From the NCBI GenBank assembly GCA_022578605.1, contig MU394062.1:248001-312000 (forward strand): a stretch of 64,000 nucleotides of DNA. Reading direction: 5' to 3'. The notes below the pieces were generated by a model. It ran no database searches, was not told the DNA's origin, and was given only the letters and a program-made list of their open reading frames with translations. How positions within the stretch are numbered: the first letter of the stretch is position 1; each line of letters begins with the position of its first letter. Position numbers and translations under genes: made by a program. The DNA comes from Camillea tinctor. Lineage: Eukaryota > Ascomycota > Sordariomycetes > Xylariales > Xylariaceae. Shown in pieces: positions 22,965 to 34,255 of the stretch.

Positions 22965-24757
22965 ATCAGCTCAGATTGGTGATATACCGTTGTCACTAGC
23001 CAGCAGTTATATTTTCAACTCGATACGTCTCTTTCTCGTCTACCTTCTTTCCTTTCTAGCACACATATAATTATTGGAGATAGTATCAAGGGTGCAGATC
23101 ATCTGGTTCGGGTATTCTCAGGACACGGAGCGCGTTTTCACAAAGGACTTTTCGTTTAGTACAGTACACACTATAAGAAATTCGACCTGGTCGAATCGGG
23201 GAATAGTACAATATACACTGCCCCCAGGGTATCAATAACACAAACAGGCTTGAAACAACTGAAGGCGGGTTGGAATGGTGGGGTATTATCGGACTAAAAA
23301 TAAATAGTAAAGAGCTCTCTCGAGCTCATTGGGTATATACACTTCCTTTTTCAGTAATACTTAATATATATATTCTTTACGAACTTTGTGTGACAAGGGG
23401 TAATAGCTTGGAACAAAAGAGTCATATTCAACTAATAATTCTCTTATGGTCTCAAGGAGTCTTAAGGTTCTAAGTTCTCCTGGATCCCATGTCGAGAATA
23501 ATGCTCCTATTTATACACATACATTCTGGCCCGAGGCATCTATTCAGGTTGGTTTATCCATTCATAAGCATGATTAATAAGTAATACGGAACATGATCCC
23601 ATTACATCCAACATGTCTTGGCAGTGTCCACGTATGACACTTTGCTTCTTAGCTAGATATATTGAACACTCCACCCTCTGCCTCTCCTGGCATTTGATAA
23701 ATGAGTTGAGCTCACCGATTGCTAAAAAGTGGTTTGTCTGAATAACTGTTTAACTGCAGCTATGGACTAAGCACTATGTAAACCAATGATATGATCCAGA
23801 CATTATTGATATAAGAATCGTTGTTTGTGTGCTGTTGGTCAGTGCACTAGTTCATAGGATGAGAACATCTCGTTGGCGGTCTTGGGATTCTTGGACTAGG
23901 AACATGACATCAGTTCAGCTTCTATACTACATACTCTTTTCCGTTCCACAAATAATATAAATCTGGATGTGACACATGGACCGTGCATTAAGTTCACTAT
24001 GATAATCTTATAGCGACTGGTATTTGTTGTCATTCGTTATAGAAGAGCCAAGGTAAGTCATACCAGGACGTTATATTTGTGTGCTACCCTGTCACCTGTT
24101 AAGTCCAGCTAGGTAGGCTTGTGTTCTGTGTTATGTATTCAAGTATAAGTCATCTTATACTCGGATGGTTATAATAAAGTGTGAACTTTTTGAATACGAA
24201 GTGAAGTAACCAAATATGGTTTAAAAACTTTATGTTCTTAGGCTACCGGCGTTCCTATACTCCGTCTCTAACTTTTAATATCCCGATTGGTAGGGAAAAG
24301 TGGAAATGGTACATTTAGAGTATATTCCAGAGATACTTATTCAGTCGTTTTGTTAAAAAACGATTATAAATTATTTAGTTAAACATCCATATGTAAATTT
24401 CCTAGTAAAGTAAATGAGTTAGTAGTACGTTGAAGTGACATGCCATGGATTTGTCATCTATTCTACACTATGACCATGTTTGCAAGGGATTTATAATCCC
24501 AAGACGTCAAATCTTCTAGGGGTGGACCGGTACCGTAGTCACGATGAGTTTGGTATATACTACAACATTACATAGGTGCCTAATGAGTACAGAGTTACTT
24601 TAAGATGCCGGTAGATGCTACGTATTGCTATCTGGAGCAGAGACGCACATACATATATAAGTATATGTCACACTACCGCTAGCACTATGGGAAAACCAAA
24701 CTCAACATTTGCCTTCGGAACTCAAGCCTGTATTCTCGTATCAATTTATTAGCAAAA
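22965..24757. other. AT-rich gene-free spacer
   Basis: 1.8 kb with strong AT bias, no frame longer than about 90 codons, and no recognisable gene. A short palindrome (TTCGACC/GGTCGAA) occurs at 23180-23195. The right end is the promoter of the FAD monooxygenase. Confidence 0.6.
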
Positions 24758-26103
24758 ATGGCAAATGGGTTTCGTGCAATCATTGCCGGTGGTGGCATTA
24801 GTGGGCTCACACTGGCAAACGCTTTCGAGAAGGCAGGCATTGACTATATCCTCCTCGAGAAGCGCGATATTGCCCCCGATATGGGTATTGCTGTGTCGAT
24901 CTTCCCGAACTCAGGTGTTGTCCATCAGCAACTTGGAATCACGACAGACTTACCAGTGCCCATCCTCCGACACAAGCATTTCATCGGAAAGGGACATATG
25001 TTTCGCGAAACCCAAGAGCTTTCCATCGTCTCAGACACTATACACCGCAGTATGACGGCCATGCCACGAAACTATTATTTGGACAGACTCTACGAAAATA
25101 TTGCAGATAAATCGAAGATACGGTCAAGGAATGGAGTGGAGTCATACACCGAGACTGAGGATGGAGTGACAGTAGTAACAGAAAGGGGCGAGACGATTAC
25201 TGGAAGCATCCTGATCGGTGCCGACGGTGCTCACAGTATGATTCGAAGCCTCTTGGCCGAATCCCTGGAAAAGACAGATCCAGAACGATCGAAGGAGCTC
25301 GCAAACCCCTGGGTTACTAAGTATAAAGTTGTGGTCGGTGCGTCAAGGAACGGTCAATCGAAACCTCTTATTGACCTGGGAACGGCCAATTCCTGTTATT
25401 ACAAGCGAGTTGGAGGCACATGCTTGTCCAGTGTCCCGGGAATTATCTACTGGACCATGAATATCCCACTCGAAAAGCCAACGAAGGATCGTTTGAGATT
25501 TAACCGAGCTGACTTGGAAGCCGAAATCGCCAAACATGGTCATCTCCACATGGGTACTTCGTTTACCTACCAAGACCTCTGGGATAACCAAATCGCCACC
25601 GAGATGGTACAGGTGGAAGAAGGCATAGTTCGCTCTCGGTGGAATGATGGGGGTCGTGTAGTGCTCATTGGTGATGCAGTTCAAAAGGTAAGACAGTTAA
25701 AAGTAATCACTGGATAAACTAGGAAGCGTTAATCTGACACAATATATAGGCGACGCCAAACCTTGGTATGGGGGGAAACTCTGCTGTGGAGGCAGTGTGC
25801 CATTTAACGAACGGTCTTGTAGCATTGCTGAAGGCTAGCCCTAACCCATCAACCACACAACTTGTGGAAGTCTTCGACCAATATGAAGCCAAGCACCGGC
25901 CAAGAGGGGACCTCGTCGTTACCTTGGGCAGCTATGCGATGCAGTTCGATACCCAGGAGACTTGGTGGCTACGGTTGTTTCGTATGTTGCTTCGATGGAT
26001 TCCAGATATCGTTCTAGCACGCGCTTTCTTGGCCTACCTCTCGGGTGCCCCGCGGCTTGACTTTCTCCCCAGTCCTGATGCCACAGACAAGTTAACAAAC
26101 TAG
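24758..26103 (+). CDS. FAD-dependent monooxygenase (PaxM-like, aromatic hydroxylase fold)
   Basis: Exons 24758-25687 and 25750-26103 (GTAAGA donor, ATATAG acceptor, phase 0) give 427 residues. The Rossmann dinucleotide motif G-G-G-I-S-G lies at about 11-16, a second FAD-contact motif I-G-A-D-G-A-H near 163, and the G-D-A motif at 305-307 spans the intron, followed by N-x-G-M-G-G-N-S-A-V-E. A hydrophobic C-terminal helix (about 375-405) suggests membrane attachment, as in PaxM-type enzymes of terpenoid biosynthesis. No polyketide synthase, NRPS, terpene cyclase or prenyltransferase is visible nearby, so a secondary-metabolite cluster is not supported in this window; the substrate is unknown. 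Confidence 0.9.
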
Positions 26104-29100
26104 ACACTAAGGCGAAAGGAATAGTTCGGGCGCATACAAGATTAAGAGGCGGGGCTTGATATGTCGAGAGTGTGTACAAATTGTGTCCTTATTATTAGAT
26201 TATAAGGTTCAAGGGAGGTATCTGTTTATGGACATAAAAGTTGGACCCATCTATATCGTTTCTTTACACCCAGTCATCTGGTCATAATAACCCGAAGATT
26301 CATAATGCAGTTACTGTGAAAACCTCTAGCCCTCTTCTGTCGCCTTTTAGACGACCCTGCACGAATAAATTAGTAGGGACAAATTGTTCAATCGATACTG
26401 CCAGCAATTTGTATTCCAGTTCTGAACCCCTGTTGAAGTCTAGATGTGGCAATACCACGATCAGGGGTAAGCTTGTAGTTAGGGCAATGAGAATACACAC
26501 TTGGCATACACCGCAGTCACTGGGCTTCGGAATTTTCGTTTTCATCGTCTTAACCTTGAAGGGCCATAACAACCTCCAAGGGTTGGAAAAGTAGGACGAA
26601 CAAGAAAACCCCCTTGGTTCCCGTACAGCCACTTGTACACTAGCTATGTGAATGTGCAAGGCATGCTTGTTGTTGGCCATAAATCCTTCCTCTAATGCCA
26701 CTTAATGCTATGGAACTACCTAACCTAGGTTAATTCTATGAAAGCTACCTTCGGCATATGGGACACCGAATAATACACCCCTGTGCTGATCATCATGACT
26801 AACTTGATAAGTTAATCCAGTGGTAATCTTCATGGATCAGGACCAGGCCGCGCCGGTGCCTAGCTATGGTCTTTGGAACGCCTAGAGCTAATCTATAAGG
26901 TCGTTGGTTGACAGTGTCTTCAACATTATTGGATAACCCGGATTCATGGGTCAGATCGATTGTACGCATGCCTTAACGTATATATGCCTCCTTACGTAAG
27001 GCAGTTAAGGGAGATCGAATGCTTTAATAAGTTAACCTACAGAGGTATGTCTGTTTTGGTTTTATATAATATCTCACGTTAACTCCAAGTGTATGTATTT
27101 ACGGAGAGTTGGTGATATCTAGAATCTGCCTAATATTGGGTTCAAGAGAAGTTATAAAACGAAACAAAAAAGAAAGAAAGAAAGAACCATCGTGCTTTAC
27201 TATTCCTCGCTTATTAAATTTACTACGTATTTTCTTGTTTCGTTAAGGAGCTATCATTTACTTTTCCTAGCCCCGAGACAGTGGGTAAAAAAATCCTTCA
27301 ACCATACCCCAGACCAGTGTGATGGGCGATCATTTTTCGGAGCGGACTCCGCGCTCAAGTAATTTCGCTATGCACGGTTCGTAATTGTTGACGTAGATGT
27401 TTATCAATGTGTTGTTTCAGTTCTTTATGACGAGCCCGGCAGGGGTGCGGCAACTCCCCGTAAATGGTTTCGAGGATCAGTGAACCGGTCTTCCTAGGTA
27501 CACTAGGTAGATATTCTCCACCAATTCTCCTACTATTACCCGTACTATACCATCTAGGGAACGAGGGAAAGAGAACTAATCCGGCATCAGTAGAGAAGTA
27601 GTTAATACCTATCCAAATAGAGGCTGGAGTTTACGCCCGACCTTCTGGTAGAAAGTCACGTACATACGCATACACTCTAGCGCGGCACGTTTCCCAGGGC
27701 CCGAAGGAGTCCTTCCTAAATGCAAATGGCTATTATACGAGAACTAAGTGCCAGGGAGGAAGAATGTCTCATTTTCCCGAGTCGTCTCTAGTTTAGCGTA
27801 TCCAGACCTTCGGAGAAATAATGGCGAGTTGATTAGAGATATTCAGCGGCATTGAGACAGAACATCGGGAGATATCAAGATCGACCACTATGTCTAAGAG
27901 ACATTTAAGACACTGCCCTGGTTTATGTGAACATAATACTCTCATCGCGTTCAGAGGATCCTCATCACCATATAAACAAGAACATCAATCAAAGCTTACC
28001 TAGAGGTAGATGTGAGTATTCTGAACTCCATGAAAAATAACATCATGTCGATCTATTGTACTTTAGAAGGGATCCGTCCACCCGGCACAAACCGATAAGG
28101 TTGCATTAGCTGTCAAGCCCTGTCCCTGCGCATAATTGAGGAGCAGAAATGTATAAGCCTCCCAAGTGGGACTTTATTCGGAATGTTAACCGTGCGTATG
28201 CTTTTACGCTATGTTCATCCGCAGGATCAAAATCAGATTTCCAATCCAATGACCTAGACCTCTGAGCCTAGGCCCTACCATGTCCAGCTAGTCAAGCTAA
28301 GTATGTGTAAAATATGACAAATATTCAAGAAGCAACTTTCTTTTGGATCCGGTACAGCGTCTTGGGTCCAGATTCTTTAATAAACCCAAGGCAACGGGTT
28401 TTCTACAGTAACTACGGTGTGTACTGGTGTAATATTCTTGCCAGGCATGCTGCCAACTCGCTGCATAAGTGCATGTTTAACGTTGCGATCTTTGAAGGAG
28501 GTCACAGGAGGTCACGGATCCTCTGCTTTGATAGGGAGCACTTTAAATGAGGACAAATGATCCCCCCCTCGCTCTCCCAAATCGGGTTTGAAGCATCGAC
28601 GTTGATGCAAGATGCCCATCCCATTATCACTTAGACTGGGAACCAGGGTATAAAAGAAGAAATAGATTGCTCATCAACGCCTTACGGGATTTGATGATTT
28701 GTTTACGGCTGGCTCATCCCTCTTAGCTACTTAATGCTCGGTGACCATCTTGTGTCTAGGTCTAGGGACGTCCAATGTTCTTCACCCCTGCATGGTTGGA
28801 CCTTGGTGATCTTGAGCAGCCCCGCCAGAGTAGTCCTTCCTAGAATGGTCAGATAGTGTATACATAGGCGGTGCAACATTACCGAATAGGTACTACACTA
28901 GAATCCTGTGTCGATATATTTGGTAGCGAGATGTAACCAATTTCGCATACGCAGTCATAGGCTCTACTCTGATTAGCTTTCGTGGCATATGTCCCTCGAT
29001 ACCCAAGCCGGCAAAAAAAAAAAAAGCCCTGACTATGAAAAAAGATCTTCTGTACCTATTTTCTTGATAGAACCTCAAGCTTGGTTCGGATCAGCGGCAA

Positions 29101-29999
29101 TCGAACATTATGGACGAGCCTACAACCTACGATTAAATCTTTAAATATATATATAACTTTCTTCTCGTTAAAAACAGGGGTGAAAAGCCCGGAGGCCCTG
29201 ACAGCCTGGCTGCTTGGGTCTAACTTATACATTAACTAGGCCGTGACTGCTAAGGTACTAGTAAGTCGTATCATTTCTTCCGAGATTTACCAGTAGTCTC
29301 ACACTCCCTGTATTAATTCCATGAAAGGTGCATAGGTGAGATGGCCACAGCTGACACCGATCTTAAGCTTCATGTGATGCATTAAATTCCCCGGTGTGCT
29401 AGCCGACAGGCGTTTTTTTCCTTAAGGAAAAAAGAAAACCAAGACACCATTCATATTTGGCCCGTGCAGGGTAAATTTGTGCATGTTGACTGTCTCGGGC
29501 AAAGTCATTCTTCACCCTATCATGTGTCTATGGCACAGGTCATTCACCACGCCAAGCCGAAAATAAATGGCATGTGAAGAGGATGCCTCATGAGGTGGTC
29601 AGTTGTCTAACTTGTCTTGCTGATAGAGGTTGCAGCACAAGGCTCTTAAGTAGTGTTCGCAAGGTACTCATAATTACATCCGTCATACCACATACGACTA
29701 AAGAGACAACTAAATCTACGAACACATATCGTCTGACCTACTCATACACGTAATCATTAGGCCAGTGTTTCCTTTAGGAGATGTAATTTATCATTATGAC
29801 AAGGGATAACTATCTATGGTTTATGAAATTTGGGGACAGTGAACGTAATTTTATTGTCCAAGCCATGAGTGTATATCACAAAAGTGTGCTCAAGTAGGTA
29901 TGTAAAGCTTCATATTTATAAAGAAATAACACATATGATCGAGAATCTGCTCAAATTAGCTGCCAATGTACTGGGTAGAAACAAAATCCCTGCTCGCTT
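26104..29999. other. Gene-poor AT-rich stretch
   Basis: 3.9 kb without a supported gene. It contains an AAAG microsatellite (27172-27188), CCTAGG motifs (26715, 27495) and a 13-A run (29012). A 126-codon ATG frame on the minus strand (26300-26680) and a 78-codon plus frame (28314-28550) resemble no family I know. No terminal repeats or transposase remnants are recognised. Confidence 0.55.
26300..26680 (-). CDS. Possible orphan ORF, 126 residues
   Basis: An ATG-started frame converging on the FAD monooxygenase. It has a hydrophobic segment near the middle and scattered cysteines (C-G-V-C-x-x-C). There is no recognised domain, no intron signal, and an overlapping frame of similar length lies on the opposite strand. 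This could be chance. Confidence 0.2.
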   Translation of the reverse strand: MANNKHALHIHIASVQVAVREPRGFSCSSYFSNPWRLLWPFKVKTMKTKIPKPSDCGVCQVCILIALTTSLPLIVVLPHLDFNRGSELEYKLLAVSIEQFVPTNLFVQGRLKGDRRGLEVFTVTAL

Positions 30000-30524
30000 C
30001 TATATCCATCTAAATCTACGGTATTTTTCAGTTCTAATATCTATCGCGTCCCCTCCTTCCAAGTAGATTGGTCCCTTTATTGCCCTTTCTGGTGAATAAT
30101 CTGCGTTGTTTATGAGGCTCGGTAGATCTGGCAATGGCCCAACGAACATTTCATGCAGACCCTTAGCATTTATGTGCAGGTGGCGTTGTATTCTGACCGC
30201 GAGAGGTAAACCCTTTAAGGATATTGTGACAAGAATATCATCACTCGAGATCGCAAATGTAGTTCTTGCTGAATAAAGGTTCCCACGCAGAATCCCAAAA
30301 AGAGTTAATCTGCGAGTAAAGTGTGGGATTCTGACCTTCCAGTAATCGGTTTCTTAAGATGGCTAGTGAAGAATCATTAGAAAATAAGTATATAAACACA
30401 TACTCTCGGCTACTCTTTCAAAGTCTTCTAAATGATAGACCTCAACAGCGCCTTTCACATGATCATAGCAGATAACTTTCTCTGGAGGCATAGAAAGCAT
30501 TCGGCCTATATTCGACGTTGACAT
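30000..30524 (-). CDS. Small two-exon gene of unknown function
   Basis: Exons 30404-30524 and 30000-30352 join in frame and give 157 residues. The 51-nt intron has a GTATGT donor, a CTAAT branch site and a TTAAG acceptor. The second exon is a 117-codon frame with no early start codon, so a simple ORF scan misses it. The protein begins MSTSNIGRMLSMPPEKV; its second half has a hydrophobic strand-like stretch (ILVTISLKGLPLAV) and an acidic GGDAIDIRTE segment. No known family. An in-frame ATG at 30605 would add 27 residues. An alternative CTAG acceptor six bases upstream opens another frame that stops after about 40 codons. Confidence 0.45.
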
Positions 30525-31513
30525 GGTGATTATTGTAAATGGGGACGGGAATATAGATCCTTTGGGATGATAGAAATTAGAATATGAGGAACGAGAATGA
30601 AACATGCTAGATCTGTGAGAAACGTTCTAGTGGGTGGGCAAAGCCTGAATATACCTAAGGATGGCAACGCAGTGCTATGCCAGGGCAGCTCTCCTCCCTT
30701 TCCGTCCTTGTTTTTTCTGTGGCAGTGTTTGTTGTGGAACACTTAAAAAATGCATCTTTCCCACCGAACAAGCCCTTGTCCGTGGGGTGTCTTGCACCCT
30801 GCACTCATTTTCAGCATGGCTGGCGTCATGAGACTTTTCTCTCCTGCCAGCCACTGAGTCATATATTTACAAAAAGCTGTGAAAATTACAATTGCCAATA
30901 GGAAGAATGATAATAACTATAGCGAGAAAGAGATAACTTTAACGGGGTTTTTCTTAATTTCTTTCGTTTTACATTATAATGCTATTGCACAGTTGCTAGC
31001 ACAGTCAAGGAAATAGGCAGTATAGGTAACTAATAGTATGTTGACCCTAAGGGGGGTAAGAATAGGAAAACTTGGGGTCGTTATGCCGGGAGCCGAAATT
31101 TTAGATAGAGGAAGAGTATCAACTCTGTCTTCTGATTATGCCTATTCACGTTATCAATGCCGTGGGTTACGGAAACAAGGTGTCAGCCTGGTGAGAACGT
31201 TTTCTAGGTATGCTCTCATCTGAATTGTAGAACTTTGGAACCTTTCAGACTGAGGAGCGAGTTAAATCAGCCCATCAATCAGACAAGAGAGCACCAGGAG
31301 GTAAACGTGGATGATTGCCGTCGAGCTTTCATAGGTAGATGAGCAGATACATAGAAATATCGTGAACCAACTGAGTTAAAACCCAGATATTTGTCTGAAG
31401 ATCCTTTTATAAAGATTGCAAGTAGAGCTATGCTCAAAATACACAATACGCACCGATCCCCCCTGAGTCTGTACTAAACAGAACGCCACCGTGTCTCGCA
31501 TACTAGACTCCTA
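30525..31513. other. Spacer
   Basis: Promoter of the small 30.0-30.5 kb gene and 3' flank of the Cys/His protein. Short frames (30677-30901 and 31038-31223, plus strand) look random. Confidence 0.5.
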
Positions 31514-33031
31514 CTATCTCAGCGGAACAACAAACCTCCTACGGCCCGCTACCGCGTAAAACGGAGACGCATCGCGCGCATACCGATGCTCCCCGCGCGA
31601 CGACCGGCCTAACCCCCCCTCCAGCCCACAGTCTTCCTGGTAGCATCCATGCCAAGCACAATACCCGCGCTCCCCCTCCGCCTTCCGCGGACACGGCACC
31701 TCGCCCCGGCACGCGTGCTCGGCGCAATACACACCCGCCGGCACGCGCGGGGCCGGGCAGTCCCCGTCCTGGCACGCGTGCGCCTCGCAGTACCTGCGCC
31801 CGCGGCGGCGCGCGCGGGCGCACCCCTCCCAGCCGCAGCCGGCGTGCCGCCCGCACGCGCCACCCAGCCGCGGCGTGGCCTCGGAGCACCCGCGCGCCGC
31901 GCACGTGTGGAACCGGCATGCCGCGTGCTCGCCGTACGCGCCGCGGTCGTCGGTCCAGAAGCGCGCGTTGGCGCAGCCGGCGAGGCCGCACTCGTGGCGC
32001 GCGCAGTAGGCGCCGCGCGAGGGCGGCTGCCGGCAGTCGTCGGCAGCGCACGTGCGCGAGAGCGCTGGGGAGGGACACCCGGGTCGCTGGCAGGCGTGGC
32101 TGCTGCGCCGGACGGGCATGGGTTTGCGGGGACGGAGACGGTGCGCGTCGTGGATGTCGGCGCTGCTATTTGGTATCTCCTCGTGCAGCGGTGGTAGTCC
32201 TGGGGTGAACTGCTCGTGTGACGGGACCTTGTGCTCGGCGCAGTGCCGCAGGCCCCTTTTCCGGATCAGGGGGCACCCGTCGCGGGCACATTTGTGGGCG
32301 CTACAGTACCTGCTCCTCCCAACCTGCCCCTTTTGGCAGTCGCCAACCTCGCATTGGTGAGAAGAGCAGAAATTTGCGTAAAGTGAGCGAATATTCCGGC
32401 ATCCTGGTATATCGCACTTGTGCTTTTTGCACAGCGCACTGGGCGCCGCGGCGCTGCGAGGACAGCCTCTGGCCTGGCAGGTATGTTTTCTGCAGAATTC
32501 AGACCAACTCTCGCAGCCTTTTGCACACCCCTGATGCCGACAAGTGTGGAATGCGCAGAAGGATCTCTCGGTACTGGAGAGTCTTGCAGCTGGACATGAT
32601 TCCTGTCGGCATTTATGGGTTGAGCAATATTTTGCCGCCCCGTCCGCGCGAGAATCACAGCTAGGCCATCGACAGCCATGTCTCGAACAGTAAATGTTAT
32701 CTCCCCCTATTTCTTTATAGCTTGGACAGCTTTTGGCACTGCATTTGTGTTTCCGGCAATAGTTACTCGCACCGGTGGTGTGCCTATCACAGAGCTTGAA
32801 TGAGCAGGTCGCATCTGCTTGTGTTATCACGATGATGGGCACGGTCATCGGCCACGGTGGCGGGGATGAAGTGTTGTCTCGAGGATCTTGAGGGATGAAG
32901 CGACGAGGTGCCCGGCTCTGGTCTTGCACCGTGTAAGGCGGCGGCGGCGAACTGGGAACGGCAGACCCTTGGGGAAAGGTAGAAATAGGGGGGATCTGCT
33001 CCCGTGGTGTTGCAAGACGTCGCGAGGACAT
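31514..33031 (-). CDS. Cys/His-rich protein with about 16 tandem zinc-binding-like modules
   Basis: Single exon from the ATG at 33031, 505 residues; an upstream exon is possible. After a Pro/Ser-rich N-terminus of about 70 residues come nine modules of 20-23 residues, pattern C-x4-C-x(8-14)-(Y/F/L)-C-x2-H-x, with the next module starting immediately. A Pro/His-rich linker of about 45 residues follows, then about seven more modules; two lack one expected ligand and the last is degenerate. Each module offers three Cys and one His, so it can be expected to bind one zinc. No signal peptide or membrane segment. Similar Cys/His bead repeats occur in some fungal and plant proteins of unknown biochemistry; a protein- or nucleic-acid-binding scaffold is inferred. 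The second block of modules is much more GC-rich than the first. Confidence 0.75.
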   Translation of the reverse strand: MSSRRLATPREQIPPISTFPQGSAVPSSPPPPYTVQDQSRAPRRFIPQDPRDNTSSPPPWPMTVPIIVITQADATCSFKLCDRHTTGASNYCRKHKCSAKSCPSYKEIGGDNIYCSRHGCRWPSCDSRADGAAKYCSTHKCRQESCPAARLSSTERSFCAFHTCRHQGCAKGCESWSEFCRKHTCQARGCPRSAAAPSALCKKHKCDIPGCRNIRSLYANFCSSHQCEVGDCQKGQVGRSRYCSAHKCARDGCPLIRKRGLRHCAEHKVPSHEQFTPGLPPLHEEIPNSSADIHDAHRLRPRKPMPVRRSSHACQRPGCPSPALSRTCAADDCRQPPSRGAYCARHECGLAGCANARFWTDDRGAYGEHAACRFHTCAARGCSEATPRLGGACGRHAGCGWEGCARARRRGRRYCEAHACQDGDCPAPRVPAGVYCAEHACRGEVPCPRKAEGERGYCAWHGCYQEDCGLEGGLGRSSRGEHRYARDASPFYAVAGRRRFVVPLR

Positions 33032-33434
33032 AATACTTGGAGCATACAACCAAGAAACAAACTAGCAATAGTTACGACAACATAGATGGGCCTGGCTTAC
33101 TGATAATGCTAAGGCGTAACCAGACGCCCTAGCAATAGCATAGTAAGTGAAAGAGAAGCGGGTTGCCTGGGTTTCCATGGTGCCTCTAAATACACATACT
33201 ACTGATTTATACAATAAACTTCAACTACAATCCAAATGCGGTAATTAAGCCTATGTTGCTTCTCTGGCATGTAACAACTGCGTTGAGACAAAGGGTACAA
33301 GGGTTATAACGAAGGACTATAGAAAGCGAAAGCGACACAGGGGCAAACACATAGGTTAAGTTAATTCAATGTAAGTTATTCTGGACGTTGAGATACTCGA
33401 TAGGTATCTACGATTGGTTCCTTGAGCTTGGAGG

Positions 33435-33713
33435 ATGGCTGCCGTAGGTTTGATCTTGGAGCCACATGTTATTCTCTTTGTTGTCTTTCATGCATTTAAC
33501 TATATCACTCGTTCGAGTTCCTCGCTACGAGACTTGGTTTTGATCTATGTACCAATAGCAATTGTTTTTTGTCAAGCCAACTGTATACTAATCGCCGTTT
33601 TCAGAAATAAGATGTCTAGCTACTTATCTAGTTTGCTGCGCCTTTGGATGGGGGTGTTACACTACATGTTATCTCGACCTTATAGGTATAAAGAAAGTTG
33701 GTTCTCGCATTGA
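33435..33713 (+). CDS. Possible small hydrophobic ORF or remnant of a membrane protein
   Basis: 92 residues from an ATG, with hydrophobic stretches at about 1-20, 33-55 and 63-78. The composition recalls the N-terminus of fungal membrane-bound acyltransferases, but the frame ends before any diagnostic motif. Downstream sequence is AT-rich and closed in all frames, which would suit a decayed gene. Confidence 0.2.
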   Translation: MAAVGLILEPHVILFVVFHAFNYITRSSSSLRDLVLIYVPIAIVFCQANCILIAVFRNKMSSYLSSLLRLWMGVLHYMLSRPYRYKESWFSH

Positions 33714-33980
33714 AACATTCAAGTCCAACGTCTCTTTGTTGTTCTGCGGCCTCGATAGTGCAAACTCGGAAAATACAACTATATCCTTTAGGGGGCCATA
33801 TTTCTAAACAAAAAAAAGTATTTTCTATTATGAGAAACCTTCATTATTTAGTATTGGGCCTTTGAAAGTGTTGCGCATTTTTAATTTTTTTAAGTGTATC
33901 AAAAATATTGATCGAATTTTCAATTCAGGTTCTGTAGATCCGAGATGTAAATGAAATGTGACATCAATCCAGATGCCACT

Positions 33981-34073
33981 CACTTAGTCAGCGATTCGAA
34001 CCTGTCGACTATAGTTCCGTCAAGTGCTGGATATCATCACATCTACCCAACACTCTACTGACTAAGTATGAAT
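33981..34073. repeat. 10-bp inverted repeat flanking a tRNA-B-box-like sequence
   Basis: ACTTAGTCAG at 33981-33990 is exactly complementary to CTGACTAAGT at 34064-34073, enclosing about 73 bases. On the minus strand the segment carries GGTTCGAATC, a perfect B-box-like motif, and a weak A-box-like TTAGTCAGTAGAG. The T-arm does not fold properly, so it is not called a tRNA. Confidence 0.5.
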
Positions 34074-34255
34074 ATATATGTTGGTTATATATGAAGCCCC
34101 CCTCACACCTACTCGGTTTAGCAATTACTCTTTGTTCCTTTCCCCGTAGAGTATGTAAATCCCTTACATATCCACCGCCCTCCTTCCTCTCCACCCCTAC
34201 GCCACAACCTCCACATCCCAAAAAAAAAAGACAAAGAAACAAAAACCCACACACG

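Larger units (their letters stand above)
33032..34255. other. AT-rich spacer with a hairpin-forming inverted repeat
   Basis: It contains a 92-codon ATG frame with several hydrophobic stretches (33435-33713) of uncertain reality, AT-rich sequence to 33960, and an inverted repeat at 33981-34073 just upstream of the broken NADAR gene. Confidence 0.5.

Noticed and set aside
24758..26103. Secondary-metabolite gene cluster around the PaxM-like monooxygenase
   Set aside because: No core synthase, cyclase, prenyltransferase, transporter or cluster regulator is present in the flanking sequence of this window.
31649..32197. 182-codon plus-strand frame rich in Arg and Ala
   Set aside because: It is a shadow of the GC-rich second block of the Cys/His protein.
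33981..34073. tRNA gene on the minus strand
   Set aside because: The B box is perfect, but the T-stem has only one pairing position out of five and the acceptor/D-arm spacing does not fit a tRNA even with an intron.
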